From assembly GCA_022495005.1 (NCBI GenBank), contig JAGYXB010000653.1, positions 1,736,001 through 1,800,000 of the forward strand: 64,000 nt of DNA, given 5' to 3'. Both the position numbers and the translations under genes were made by a program. The stretch's first letter is position 1; each line of letters starts with the position of its first letter. Positions 21,400 through 35,397 of the stretch are shown piece after piece. The notes beneath the pieces were generated by a model that saw only the letters and a list, made by a program, of their open reading frames with translations, had not been told where the DNA came from and made no database searches. Source of the stretch: Rhyacophila brunnea (Eukaryota; Arthropoda; Insecta; Trichoptera; Rhyacophilidae).

Positions 21400-24300
21400 G
21401 TCTTTGGAGTCATCGTATGGACCTAATTTGTTGAGTAAGTGTCTAATATCCATTTTTTGTAGAAACAAAAATCTATCAATACAAACCTCCACAAAAAAAA
21501 ATATTTTCTTAACAATATTTCATTCTATAATAACAAGTAAATGATAAAACTAAAGATAATTTTGAATGTGTTCGATAAAAAATACTTTTAGGAAACAAAC
21601 TCTTTAACTCAGGAATGACTCGCGAATATGCATTATCAATATCAGCAATATCAGAGATACAATATAATATGTAGATATATGATTTAAGTTAATTTAAAAG
21701 TATTTCAAATACTAGTGATTGGTATATTTTCATTCATTTATAAATACTACAAATATATCCATGAGGAACAGTATAATCTATAGGCTCATATGACGAGTAT
21801 TCATCATTTACAATCAATACCTATGTTTAGGTATAACTTTGGATTATGACCACGTATTTGACATTCACTCAAACAACGACAGGGTGATGGTAACGGCATC
21901 GATATACATTAACAAAAACACAGTCAACATCATATTGTCAACATTACATAGGCACCAGTAAAGCCTTAAATCATGCCAGCGCATTTTCAACAGATTTAAA
22001 TTAACTTATATGACAAACAATATTATTAATTATAATTAAACTAAATATTATGTAGTGTATCTGTCACATAATTTAATAATGGTCCAATCTGGTCAATTTC
22101 CAGTGGCGAAGGGTGACTTTTGGAAAGAGGTAGGCTGTGGAGAAAGCACACTTGTTAGATATATTTAAAGGGAAATAAGAAGACAGTCCGACATTACTAC
22201 TAATGAATAGGTACACAAAAATTGATGAAATTTCAAAAGCTCACTGATGGTATAAAATTAAGCAATTAATTTGAATTATGTATTTTCCTAAAAAAATATA
22301 AACGCAAGATACGCTCAAAATATATTGTCATCTTTGAAAACATCCGTAGTTGTGTATATGTTCCATAACAATTTTTAATTTAACCCGTAAAACTAGACAT
22401 TTTAAAATACTTCTATATTTAAAACACAGACTTAGTTACCTACATTGTTTGAATAAATTATCTTAGTCTATAAATGAACTAACTCTAACTGATAAATAAA
22501 AATCACGAGATAAATTATTTTATATTTTTAACAACAATCAATATTTGTATGTTATTGAATCCCATAGAAATTATTATTTTTTAAATTATCATAAATGTGC
22601 ACTTACGTAATATGTAAGTGTAAGCGCTCCTAAAATAGCTTACCGATTTCTATGGGCCGCCCTAGACGTCTTGAAATTATGAGAAACAAACTTCATATAA
22701 AAAAACGTTCGATTCACGCAAACATAAACCATATAATATGTGAAGCGAAACGAGATGTCGCTTATTTTTTTTAAACTTTCGAGACATGCCATAAATAAAT
22801 GGTGCTTATTGAAATAGGGGAAAAGATCGTAAAATTATTATGAAAATTATACGATAGATGTCGTTGGGCATATTGAATATATTATTATGTGATTATATTA
22901 TTTAATGTCAATATAAAATTTAAAATTTTTTTTCTTATGAAGGTAGGCTTTAAACAATCGCCTAGTATAAATAGAGTCTTCGCCATTGCCAATTTCATGC
23001 TACTCGATATGATATCCTCTTATGATTAATATTAAATTGTGTCAAATAAATACTGCATCTTGTTATGTATTTCAATCAATACATTATTCGTTGACAATTA
23101 ATACTATAAATGTAGAACAATCAAGGGCATACTTAATTCATCTACCAAAACTATAATATCACATTTGTCTTTTATTCAACAAATAATTTACAAGATTTGA
23201 GAATATAACATTCTTTATATTAAAAATCAATAATATCACTATTTAACTAACATAATATTTAGTAACAGTGTTATTGAATCATACGCATATTTATGTGAAT
23301 CGAATTTAGCTATTTGATTTTAAATTCAATTAATATATACATATTTAAATATTTCATTAGCAAAATTCATACAAATGCTTTCGTACAGTAGGTATGCAAA
23401 GATTTCAAAAAGGTGCCAATTATTATAATAAGACCTTTTTAAAGAATTCATGTAATAAAAAGATTGTATACATATTTTATTCTCTTTGAAGAAATGAATA
23501 CAATATTTTGATGAAGATGAAATAAAATCTTAATTAAATAATTAATCAAAATTGGTAAATGGTCTAAGTAAATTTTGTTTATCGGTAAATAAGTCATTAT
23601 GCATGTGATGTATTTCTTTAGTTAAAATATTAATGTATTAATAATTAGTTATCAATCAAAGATATGTTACAATACACGAGAAATAAAGTTGGACATCCCG
23701 TTTCATTGTATTAGTATTACATCATAATAATTGAATATTGACAATGACATAACGTCGGTAAGTCATTTAATGAAGCCATATTTATAATATTTGAAGTACC
23801 TACCTATTCTGATAATAATATAACAACATAACTAATACATATTTTAATAAGCTTTAAAGTTTTTTAATAATATCATTTGTTAGTAATTTTGCATGACTTC
23901 AATTAATAATAATGAAATATTTTTAATCTACGTACGGTATGTAAGTGTTTTATATTATGTGTATTTTAAAGCAAAAGCTGTTAGCCAACATGACAACTAG
24001 TCACAAGATTTTGCCTACCCACCATCTGCTGCGATATGTTGTTACGACTAGCCGTAGAGGACGACCGAAAAAAAATATTTTATTATCTTTCATCCGTTTT
24101 AATTCGGTTGATCGATGCAGAATTATTCACCTGTATGCCACTCTCTCGATTCCACACCGCTCTTAATAATGTACTTTTACCCTTTTCTGATTATATCTTA
24201 TCATTCCATCGGAGTTTTGCCACGTTTTGGAACATTTGGTATCCTTCGACTACCATTGGATGATGAGATTGTCTATTGATGGTATATTATTCGAGCTTTA

Positions 24301-25015
24301 TGGGATACCCCATCTCCATTTGGCATACGTAATGACATCCAGTACTCCACTTTACTTCCTTACCCATCTATTCTAGAATTACAGAATATCCAGAATAATT
24401 TATTTAAGATGCATCTTTTCATATTACTCTCAGAGATCTTGAATGTATTTTATTTTTATTCATATGTCATAGTGTTTGCTTGATTTTCAAACATTAGGAA
24501 TAATTGCTGATTTTTTTAAATTAAAAATAATTTAACTTTAGGGTTCGATATAATTTTTCATTATATTTACGAATTAATAACAAAATAACTGCTTCGCACG
24601 GTAATTAGTTGAGAATAGTTTACTAAGCAGTTTCGTGATTTTTATAAAGTTTAGCAACAAGCACTATAATAATAATATAATGTCTTTTATTTTAATTAGG
24701 TAATATCTTTCATGGAAAATCTTTAGTAAACATCATTTAAGAGTGAACAAAATGTTCTGCTTTTGTAAAAAAATATCTCAAAAAGTACTTATATTAGACA
24801 TTTAAGATGCCTTTCAAATATATTTTATATTATAATAACTAGAAACAATAATTAAAAATCAATTAAAAATTGTGTTGACAAAATGAAAATATATTAATTC
24901 GTAACGGTTTTAAAGAAAAATTAAAAAAATATTATAATGGAGTTCTACCACGGAAGTGCCAGTGTATTATATTATTTTTTATCAACTGATGAAACGGTTT
25001 GATTAAGTAGATGCG
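21400..25015. other. AT-rich DNA, no gene seen
   Basis: Long AT-rich stretch without supported genes. It contains the dispersed repeat copy at 23168-23225. The 73- to 75-codon frames near 23945-24263 overlap each other and show no domain. Confidence 0.45.
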
Positions 25016-25017
25016 TG

Positions 25018-25120
25018 GTCATCATCAGCAACTTCAGCAGCCTAAATCTATTCAATACTGGATAAAAGCTTTTGCCAAGCTGATTCCACTCTATATCTTG
25101 TATGTTGCGTTTTCACCTAC
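25018..25120 (-). repeat. RTE-type LINE 3' tail remnant
   Basis: TCATCATCAGC followed by AGCCTAAATCTATTCAATAC and GGATAAAAGCTTTTGCCAAG resembles the minus-strand 3' end of RTE-type elements, as in the better copy at 42278 (ATCATCATCAGCCGGGGTCA, ATCCACTGCTAGATGAAG). Coding sense is lost. Confidence 0.45.
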
Positions 25121-25129
25121 TTCCGTATC

Positions 25130-28010
25130 GATCCAATCAAGCGTATTATTGAAATAAGCATGCTAGGCATAACGCGAAAGGGTAAAAACAAAGTGATTGG
25201 ATAACTGAATATAAAAAGTTATGCCAAATAATAGAGTTCACTAAATCCTCAAATACAGGCACGAATTATAATTATTATATTTATATACTTATTATAGATA
25301 AAATTAAATCAAATTATCGGGCAGGAATTTAATATAAATTTTGTGCGAAAATTTATGACGCCACTAAGGAAACAGCTAATAAAGTCTACCTATAATCAGT
25401 ATTCATCACTCACAAGCAAGACTTTTATCAAAGTATTCTATAGAAAACGAAATACATATTTCTGATATAAGCGTTTTCATATTTACTGAAATTCAGATGT
25501 CTATTAATTTATTGGTGACTTTAGCGGCCATAATTAAAGGAATAGAAGGAAATACAAAGGTTGTTTTTTTGTATTTTATAATATTTGTTAAACATTTGAA
25601 ATGCGGCGTTTTTGCACAATATACTTTTTTAAATTCTTATTTATATTCGCGCGTTTATTATAATGTATTTAAAAGCATCGACCTTTCTTTGGCCTGATAT
25701 AAGTTATGTTAGAAGGATATTTTAATACTGGGAAAATATTTATAGTAATGGTACAATACCAAAAAATAATAGTATTTTTAAGGACTAGGATATATTTTAC
25801 AATAGACACTTCACGCAAAGAATTTCAATTTTGTATGTAGATAATATTATTTTGAGAAAGGTATGGCAATTTGACAGCCATGAGATTAATTTTGGAGTGA
25901 ACATGTGTTATAATAATTATTAGGATAATTTAACAGGTTTTCACAGAAATGTGACTGGCTTTTAAATATTTAATTATTGAATGAAAAATATAGATAAATA
26001 TAATTTTAACAGATAGGTTGGATTGGTAATGTTAATTAGAACTTATAACATTTTTAAACAAGTGACTTCCCACAGCGTTTAAAGTGTAATTCTAACGTAG
26101 GTAAGCGTAAAAATATCAATCATTATTGTAAAAAAAATCAAAAATTACGAGTAGAGCAACTTGGTTTTGTAGGTTGAGCTATACGTAAAGACCAAAAAAT
26201 ATATTAAATTATAACTAAAGAGTTCACCAAACTGATAAAATGGCAATTAGTCGCTTCGATATTTTTGGAACCTGCAGTCAACCACAACATCGTGATTATT
26301 CAGTGTGTTTTCTCGTTCTTCGTTTTTCTTCTTATTCAATAAAAAGAGAGTAAGCGATTGTCTTATGATAATAATTAACTATAGTAAAAAAAACGCATAC
26401 ATAACCATACATTTATTATAATATGCTTCAAATATATGATTATGATGAAATGTCCATATACTCTATTTAAATTGTATTCAATATCTTCATTATTGATCTA
26501 ACACGATCATATGATCTAATAATAGGTTACCTTAATTTTGGATGTATATTTATTAAAACAGGTTATTTGCATATTTAATATATGCCCATAGAATTTGATA
26601 GACAGGGAGTAAATTAAATTGTGAAGATGCCTTTTATCATACTACAACTAATACCCCGTTTATACGTTCATGGATTTACTGCTGAAAATACGTATTATCG
26701 CGGCCATAACAAAAAAATGCACACACACGTATTATCATTGACCAAAAAGTTCAGAAGCTTCTGAATTTCCTCGCGACAATTGGACTGGGCGATATCTGCG
26801 CTTTTCCAGTGGAACAATAGTGGCAAACCTGCCGGAAAAAAACAAACTATACCACGCAGAGGCTTATGACGTTAACCGATTTTAACGAAATGTCAAATAG
26901 CAACGTACAATGACATCGCGTCTCGCTTACTCTTGAAAAGATTGGCGAGAGAGCCAGCACTTTTATCGATATAGTTTTAAATACGCAGTATTGGTGCAAG
27001 TAAATCCATGTACGTGTACAGGCACTATAAATAAACAACATCTAAACACACACACATATAAAGATGATGACGTGAAATTCCTGATAAATTTAGAATTATT
27101 GAATAATGAATTCCAAAACCTTATATTTTTTGTCGATACTGATGTATTGAGCCAAAAATATTACATTATAACGATGTAGTATTTATGATGTGATTACCAT
27201 TGTATGAAATGTAGCAAACTATAATATACATAATATATTAGCGACTATAAGAACGCCGAAATGCGATCGGCTTGAAGAAAGGGCTGACCAGATTGAGGCA
27301 TCAATTTTTTAGTCCCCGTATAAGATTAGTTTTTTAAAACATTTTTTTTATAAAAAAATTCGAAGCACTTAATTTAGCAGCAAAGCTATTTGGTATGGAG
27401 CAACATATTCAAGTATTTTGAATTTTCTATTTCACACTATAAGAACGTGAATCCTTTTATGCCTGAGATAAAAATCGTTTAAATGCAAGGCGAGCTCATT
27501 CGTAGAATGAAAAACCCGGGAAAACTTATCGCCGCCATTTGTATTCTTCAAGCTGTTTCATTTTAAAACTCCGCGAGTTGTTACGGAACAACATAGAAGA
27601 ACGTAACGTTGGCATATAGCAAAACACAACACGTATAAGTTTTTATTTTAGTTTACAATACAATGTCCAATAACAGGAACAGTAAAAACGGTTGCAATGA
27701 ATAGTGGGACGATGTAAAACTTTTTTGTCATCAAAGTTTACAATATTATTATAAGCTATATTGGTTATCATTTTAATAACGAAGGCTAAATATAAATTAC
27801 GGCACCAAGAAAAACATAAATCGGCTGAAGAGTAATAATCAAAATTTCAGTGGCAAAGGATGTCTGTAGAAGGTAGAAGAAAGTCCTAGACAGCCATATT
27901 TATACGACTTGAATATGAATTTGGTTTATCTTCAGTATTTTACTGAGCAAAAAATATTCTAATTAAGAGATAGTTTTAAGAAAAAAGACAACATGTACCA
28001 AGAAAATTTA
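25130..28010. other. AT-rich DNA with a GC-richer island
   Basis: No gene can be supported. The island at about 26690-26960 has normal base composition for coding DNA. A plus-strand frame there (26772-26885) gives 37 codons including RDNWTGRYLRFSSGTIVANL, but I recognise no family and see no splice sites that clearly frame it. Another mild GC rise lies at 27480-27620. Confidence 0.4.
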
Positions 28011-28025
28011 AAAAAAATTATGCCT

Positions 28026-28096
28026 TACCATGATTCGAACTCTATCTATAAATTTCACTGTTTTGGTAACTACCAAGTTGTTAACCATGAGACCAT
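28026..28096 (-). repeat. tRNA-like sequence, probable SINE head (minus strand)
   Basis: On the minus strand, TGGTCTCATGGTTAACAACT is followed about 35 nt later by GAGTTCGAATCATGGTAAG. These match A-box and B-box positions at tRNA-like spacing. The arms do not pair well enough for a functional tRNA. It appears to be a different family from the GAGGTCA SINE. Confidence 0.42.
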
Positions 28097-28436
28097 TCAG
28101 AATTGAACCCAGAGGGTGTAAATTAATGGATTAATGGAAATATTACATCGCTATAAACATGTTAAGTTAAAATAACCACAGCCTCGGTGCTCGCGATAGT
28201 ATGACACTGGTTTTAACATTATGTGTGTTTTTTACAATACGTGTGTTATTGTTATAATATGCCTGAAATGTAACAAATTAGTTACTGCCTTTGTTTGATT
28301 GTATTAATGCCATAGCTGTTCACGTAATAATCTCATATATACACGAACAGTTTGTAATATATACCTACAGTTAAATGTCACTGATAAATTATATTATTTT
28401 TGTATAATATAAAATAATGAAGTTATTATTCAAAAT

Positions 28437-28610
28437 TGGGGATCTCGTGGTGCAGTGCGCAAGGCGCTGGCCTTCCATCCCGGAGTTCTGGGTTCGATTC
28501 CCAGTGAGGTCAAAATATATTTACAAATAATCTATTATTATGTAAATTCCTCAAGCCTGGGAGTTTCATTGGGCTTCATGGCCCGTTGTGGTGTTTAATA
28601 AAAAAACAAA
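28437..28610 (+). repeat. tRNA-derived SINE, best-preserved copy
   Basis: The head can be folded as a tRNA: GATCTC near the start pairs with GAGGTC (one G-U), and CTGGG-TTCGATT-CCCAG forms a perfect T-arm. A box: TGGTGCAGTGCG (28448-28459). B box: GGTTCGATTCC (28491-28501), a perfect consensus, so polymerase III transcription is plausible. The body TTTCATTGGGCTTCATGGCC, then CGTTGTGGTGTTTAA, and an A-rich end follow. Shared tails at 3955 and 5515 show a SINE family, not a host tRNA gene. Mobilisation would need a partner LINE. Confidence 0.78.
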
Positions 28611-28619
28611 TAAAAAAAA

Positions 28620-29400
28620 TCCGTCAATAGGTAATTAAAAAATATTTTGATTAAGAATATAGGATTTAAATAATAGCCTCATATTGAATCTTTGTCACTG
28701 CAGAAGCTCATCCAAAAGATTTCGACCTAATATAGTACATCAAAGTTCGATATAAAAGAATAATTTCAAAAATATATTAAACACTGTTAATTAATACCAT
28801 TATGATCAGCTAATAAAATAGAAATCCAATGAATTCACATATCTGTGATCACGTCTTAAAAATAGTGTTATTATTACAAGAATTACACAAATAAATAAAC
28901 CAATATGCGGTTTATATAGTCAATTATATTATGAAGACGACTTTAAAAAACTAATATAAACCTCTTTAAGCTTGATACGGATTGCGCATTAGATATACTT
29001 TTTACATACATATTTTTTGGTATTGCACATGTTATTGATGACATGTGTCATTAAAATTATATAATCTTTTATATTATGTTAAGTTGTTTGGTTGGTGATA
29101 CAATTCAAATGTTTCAGAAACCTTTTTATAGATGAAAAAAATATGAGGGCACTTAACGTGCTGTAACGTAATATTTCAAAATATTTATTCTAAAACTATT
29201 AACTTCATAATATATAGGTATCTTTATTAAGTAATTGATGTTATTCTGAAGTAATTTTAATCAAATTTTTACATTAAAATTATTGCTTACGGCTTTAGGT
29301 CCATGCTCGGGGTTCACAGATTTATTCAGGATGTTGTCACTTTACTCGACCGAAAGCGCCTTTATAAATATTATAAACATTATTACTGTTTGAGAAAAAT
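28620..29400. other. AT-rich DNA, no gene seen
   Basis: No supported feature. Confidence 0.5.
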
Positions 29401-29408
29401 CCCAGATT

Positions 29409-29467
29409 ATTTACATGCTGGCTTCTTTTAAAGGGAACTCACTTTTAAAAGAAGCCAGCATGTAAAT
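29409..29467. repeat. 25-bp perfect-stem hairpin
   Basis: ATTTACATGCTGGCTTCTTT...AAAG (29409-29433) pairs with CTTTT...AAGAAGCCAGCATGTAAAT (29442-29467) across an 8-nt loop, GGAACTCA. The size is near that of a short pre-miRNA stem, but pairing is essentially perfect and I match no known miRNA, so a foldback repeat is likelier. Confidence 0.75.
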
Positions 29468-29479
29468 GCATAGCATTTT

Positions 29480-32400
29480 TTGTAACATGAGCGGGTGAAA
29501 AAACCTGATAATGCCACGGAACCTATTTTCCATAGGATAATAATAATTCTCTCATCAATCACTTCTTCTGTTAGTAAAGAAAAATAATATAACTTCTTAT
29601 ATTTCTATAGTATTCCCAAACAAGTAAGATAATATTCCGTGGCTATATAATAAGTTATTAAAAAATAAATTGACTTGATTCTATACTCGACCTAACAATT
29701 TATTAAATAATTATTTTTCATGTTACCTTGTATCGTATTATTTTATATTAAAAACTTTATTACGGTCAAGAAGCAACGAAAAATAAATACGGGACATATA
29801 AATTTTTATGACGTAGTTTCTAAGTATTTATGCTTTGGAATGGTATTACTCTTTTACATCCATAAACTAAGTTTTAAATACAAAATATTCAAATAAAAAA
29901 ATGTTACTGGTTAGTAAAACTATAAAAGCATGATTTTTAAAGTTTATAAAAATACCATAAGACAAGCCTACGCATTTTATTTTGTAAATCGTACGTTTAT
30001 TTATTATTTTAGAAATACAGAACATTCTAAGAATTTCGAGTGGGTAGAGAAATAAATATAAAATTTCATAGATCAAAGTTCATACGGCAAAGGTATATCT
30101 AGAGTAAATTATTATTAGGATTAATATTTTTTTCATACTTATTTCTTAGGTCATGAATATCATACGTACCTTATAATATATCAAAATATTGTTTTATAAT
30201 ATTTTTATTTTTTCTCAATTATCGTGTGCCATATATTTTTATTTATACAAAACTCTCCTAACCAGTGTATTTTTCTAGGAATAATATCTCCTATCAGCAC
30301 ATGCTTTGTGTATATTTAACAATTATTTATGACAATTAATTTGGACTTTATTATGATTCAATAGTGTGAATTATTTGATTTTAATGCAAAAGTAGAATGG
30401 TTAATAATATTATTAAGCTAGCATACACAAAGGAAAATATTAGTGGTCATGTGTGCTCACCACTCTAGAATAGGCCAAAATACGCGTTGGCTGGAAAACA
30501 TTTGCCGGCTAACTTGGGCCCGGGGCACAATATATTATTAACTCATTTGTTTATATTTTATTTCATTGGCGCATTCACTACTATAGTTTATATAGTGCTA
30601 TACTTAAAAGGCATTCAATACATAGAAATATATTATAATAGTAACACATTTCAATTCACAAGCAGCACAAAACTTCATAAACAGTACTGCTCGAGTACAT
30701 GAATGAATGGAATATATCAATGGATAAACTCTATTTGGAAGTTATTGAATCCTTGGGAATTGGATAATGAAAGTAAATATTTGATTTGATTGAAACTTTT
30801 TATATGTCAACTGAGAACACGAAATTATACTATGATCGTAAAAGAGTCATATATTTAATTATCAGTTTTAATTTAGCATTTAGATGTGTAGCTAACTCAT
30901 TTATTTGGCTGCCAAATGCCGGTTATGGCTTGTTATTGAACGGTGTTCAAAATGTGGATATCAATGTATTTTAATAATCACTATTAATATATGATTGGAA
31001 TTTTATAATATATTGTATAATACAATACTCACTTTCAAACAATTTAAAATATCAGTATGCATAGATATTGCACAGTGCAGTGTAGAATCTTTGTTTTCAT
31101 ATTGTCAAATTCGTTTTACAGATGGAAAAAAGTGCAATCTTCCGATGGAGGTTTTTGTATGAGAATGTTGAAAGAATATTTTCTGAAATGGTCGCCGTTT
31201 ACCAGATGAGACTCTATTGTAGTGTTTCGGTTACATGGATAAAATAATAAATCGAAATAAATTATTTTATTTATATTTTTTATTTATAATTAAGTTCTAC
31301 ATACCTTAATTTAAATGTGCCTTAACTGTTTAGGTTAGGTTAGGTTATTATTTATTTAGTATATGTAGGTTATTAATATTTTAAATGATTATTTTATTTT
31401 ACTGTGAAGTAAATATTTTAGAATACCAAATACGTTAACGGTTCATATGCCCTATAAATGTAGAATATACTACATAATGTTATTTTTAATAAAAATATTA
31501 ACAGTATTTATAATGCACTTATTGATAAAATAATTATTTCAAAAGGAGCAATCACCATGGACATCCAAACATACAAAATATAAATTTATTTTTATGCGTT
31601 TTTATGATATAACTATATTTTATTTAAACATGAACCATGAAAAATAGATAGACATAATCAATACTTCAAAATCTATATATCACATAGACGTAGCTTCCAA
31701 ATTCTTTCTTTTTAATTTGACATGTGACTTGTAAGCCCTTACTAGAAAATAAATACTTTTAACCTAGGATTATTTACTAGTCATTTGATCAAATTTTATT
31801 TAAGGTGAAGGATACGTAGAAAGTAATTAATAATAGCATCATAAATAATCATACTTAAAATGATCAGTTGATGAATCGATAATAATTATTTCGTTACCCA
31901 TTTTATTAAACATTTAATCCAGTCTGCGAAATTTGAAGCCGTTCCTACTTCGTACCTACTTCGCTTTATTAGGAATTATTTAGGTATTTATTTAGAAAAT
32001 TTATATCGAAAAATAACTGAAGAACATGAGGAATATATTTATATACTTTGCTTGTACCAAATTTGGTTCATTATTATAGTATTGTTGCAATATTTATTTG
32101 AAAGTAAGTATATAATGTTGGGTAATACAACGTGTGTGCAATATTTCATCCACTGTAATCAACAAAGTAATATGAACAAAGGGCGACATGTGCCGACATC
32201 ATATAAAGTTATTTAATCAAAGTTTTTCAGACTAAAATGTGTGAAGAAAAATTCTCGATTGTTTTCGGTAAAATTACTGGGTGCTTAAACTCAAGCGTGT
32301 TCTCGTTTTTATTTTTTTAAATAATATGTCTGAGAAAGAAAATGTTATTATTCTCCCGGTCCTTAAAGTATAAAGAAACTCGAATTTAAAACTTTAGAAT

Positions 32401-32700
32401 ATTTATGAGATTTTAGAAAAATATTGACTTTGGATATTGTTGATAAGCCATGCACGTTTACACAATTTACAGAAAGTTTATGAAACAGAGACAAATTTCG
32501 TTATCTGGTATAGACATCTTTAAACTGCAAGATACTTATTTCGTATTTAAATTATAAATAAATATACTTGGTGAATATGCAAAATGATAGGATACGTAGA
32601 GGATGGCTAATGATTTTTTTATTATGTCGAACTAATACCATTATTACCAGTATTACGAATCTTTAGGGTTGTTCAAAAAAGTGGCATTTGGAAGTCAAGG
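29480..32700. other. AT-rich DNA, no gene seen
   Basis: No gene supported. A short telomere-like run (TTAGG)3 sits at about 31331-31347. Confidence 0.45.
31330..31348 (+). repeat. Three-unit TTAGG run
   Basis: TTAGGTTAGGTTAGGTTA is the canonical insect telomere unit in three copies. A related run on the opposite strand (TTAACCTAACCTAAC) lies at about 60146-60162 inside a MITE. Confidence 0.7.
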
Positions 32701-32708
32701 TATGATAT

Positions 32709-33006
32709 GAGTTGTACACACTTTATAGGGGCGAAAAGATTACGTGGCGTATGAAAATGCAGAGCCTGCGCTGGATCGGTCATGTACATAGAAAACCGGA
32801 GAATATACCAGTAAGGCGGGCTGTGTACGCAATCTCCAATGGCAAGAAAAGACCTAGGCGGCTGAAATTAAGATAGGTGGACTGTACCATAGGAGATTTA
32901 GGAATGGTCGGTTAAAAAAACTAGAGCGTGTTGGTGCTAGATCATCCAGGATGGAGGAAGTTTTTGAAGGAGGCCAAAACCCACCAAGGTAGTGCCATAA
33001 TTAATG
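32709..33006 (+). pseudogene. LINE ORF2 C-terminal remnant
   Basis: The plus strand reads MQSLRWIGHVHRKPENIPVR, RAVYAISNGKKRPRRLKLR, a stop, VDCTIGDLGMVG, further stops, then PGWRKFLKEAKTHQGS. The order LRWIGHVxR, basic RPRRPKLRWVD and WRKFLxEAKxHxGL closes ORF2 in a common insect LINE group. It then runs into a short ATGATGAA tail. At least three stops show it is dead. A second copy of the same 3' end, with an internal deletion, is at 35398-35632. Confidence 0.75.
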
Positions 33007-33009
33007 ATG

Positions 33010-35395
33010 AATATTTTTATTAAATTATTATTTTATACAATGATCAGATTACCAAATATTTTTTTTAACATATCAAATTTCTGTTTTATAGAACGAACAA
33101 TTTGATAATTAATATTCTCCAGTATGTCCGTTCAGTCATTATATTATACAAAATAAAATTGAGTGCTGCTTCCATAATGATTGTATTATATTAATAAGAT
33201 AATTTTTTCAAGTAAATAAATATGAATTACAAAATAATATTATCTAAAGTAATTTATGAAAAAAAAAATCTTGAATAATAAATTAGCTGTTTACTTAATT
33301 TCTAATAAACAATAATAGATTGCATGAAACTAAGTTCAAATACTGTTTTTTTAAATAAAGTTTTTTTAGTGGGCTCGTGAAACCGTTCAAGTATAAGTGA
33401 TAAATACAACGCGGTGAATTATTTCTTGTCCTGACATGCACCTAAGTATATATAATTTTAACATATATTTACGTGTTAGAATTAATTTCATCATCATAAT
33501 TATTATAAACAAAATTCTTTGTTGTCTACGTATTAATAAATATGTTTGTCACCAATATACTCGTTCATAAACACTATCGAATTTACAGTGTTTTTTTTTT
33601 GTAAGAACACAATAATAGTAATTGAATAGATATGTACAATATCTGATCATTTAAAATGAAAAACGATTTTCTTTTTGATTTGAACCGTAAAGCTTTGCCA
33701 TAACTATTATTTTTCCAATATAATAGAGAATGGAAACGTTTTTCAAAGTCAAATAAGGACGAACTAAGCTTTGAAAAACAAGACAGCCGACGGAGTAATA
33801 GTTTTTTACCTGGTTTGATGTTTTGAATTTATTCGGGTGCCCATTAATAATGAAAAGTATTATTTTGATTTGGTCATTTTATATTTTAAACATATACTTT
33901 ACAAGCATTCGTTGGCATTGCATATTATGTTATTTATTGATTAAACTTATTATATTTGACCACTATATAATTTGTTCATACTTAATTATAAATATTATAT
34001 ACATCGATGGTCACTTAACAGTCATATTATTATGTAAAAATGTTTCGTTTTTCATGACGTTTATTATGCAATAGAGAAAATTTAAATGACTTTGAATCTA
34101 AATTAAATGTTATCAAATATGAAAACAAGACTCTTCCAGACACCGACTGATTTCAAATTCCTCGTTTTAATGCTACGCTCTGTGTTTCTTTCAATATAGG
34201 TAACCGATGCAGGTAGTATTATTACAAAATGAGCAATTATCAGCCACGATGAAGAATTAAATAATCACAAACCTTTGATGGTTTTCAATGACAAATAATT
34301 GGAGTACCAAATAGGTACTTTTCTTTTTTTATTTGTCACACTCAAATACTTATCGATTGGTTGCTACACATTTTAGGAGGTAGTTCAGAGTTTAAACATG
34401 TTCGTAAACTGATAAGATTATTTCATACAGTCTAACAGCAAGACCTCGTAACTGGTTTTTGATGATTAGCATTCATAGTTATGAACAAGAATAGAGTTGC
34501 GGGCATACTTTTTCGCAATCATGCAACGATTATTAATTTTGTAAGAGAAAACAATAACTATATATATCTATATACAATTTCACAATGTTGGTTTAAATAT
34601 TAGTTCATTTAAATTTGAAATCAAACAAAATTACGCTCCAGGCAAAGTTATTATCAGAATTTTATAGAACATAAAAGAAATGGGATAACATTTAAAAATG
34701 TTTATTATTCGCCATAATTGTATCATTTAAGAATAAAATTTTCCTCTTATATATATTTTCCACAATAACATCACCCCCACAACATAATACATATTCTATA
34801 TATTTATATTGATCCAACTTAGGTATTTGGGTATACCCTGGCCGATGATAAAACTTATAATATTATCAAAATATGTTAATACATACATATATTAATTAGA
34901 TAATATTATAAAAACATAATTGAAAATTAGGAAAAAAATATTTTTTTTATTTGAAATAATATATTAAAATCACTTTATAAATCATACAATATTTATTAAC
35001 TTTTACTAAAATATACCCATTACCCAATACCCAATTACCCAAGCAATTTCATTTCTCATTTTGATTTTCCCCTCAGTGTGCAGTCAATGTCATATGAGCT
35101 TGAATTTCTGCATCCCTTTTCACACAAGAATATAACAAATGTGTGAAGCAACGCGACCCGAATGCATGTGACAAGTAAAGCCAATTTCCATGGAGCGTGT
35201 ACTGAAGATTTATACAAATCTCTAAACTTATTTTCCATGAGCTCTCCTGACAAATTCTGAAATAACGCCGTTCTATTATGTAGACTCGTTGAATTGAACC
35301 ATTATTTATTTTATTATAAATTTTCAACTATAAATATGGTAGGTATGCTCAAAGAAATGAAAATTTCACAAAGTTAAAAAAAAGTTGAAAAGCTA
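33010..35395. other. AT-rich DNA, no gene seen
   Basis: No supported feature. A T-run lies near 33592. The 65- and 84-codon minus-strand frames at 35056-35327 overlap and lack recognisable domains. Confidence 0.45.
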
Positions 35396-35397
35396 TA

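Noticed and set aside
24036..24263. LINE C-terminus suggested by RGRPKKN near 24055
   Set aside because: The motif is isolated, the overlapping frame is equally open, and no adjoining LINE features follow.
28437..28512. Functional tRNA gene
   Set aside because: The fold is tRNA-like, but the SINE tail and sister copies with the same head-tail junction show a SINE.
29409..29467. Known microRNA gene
   Set aside because: No seed or arm resembles a conserved insect miRNA that I recognise, and the pairing is too perfect.
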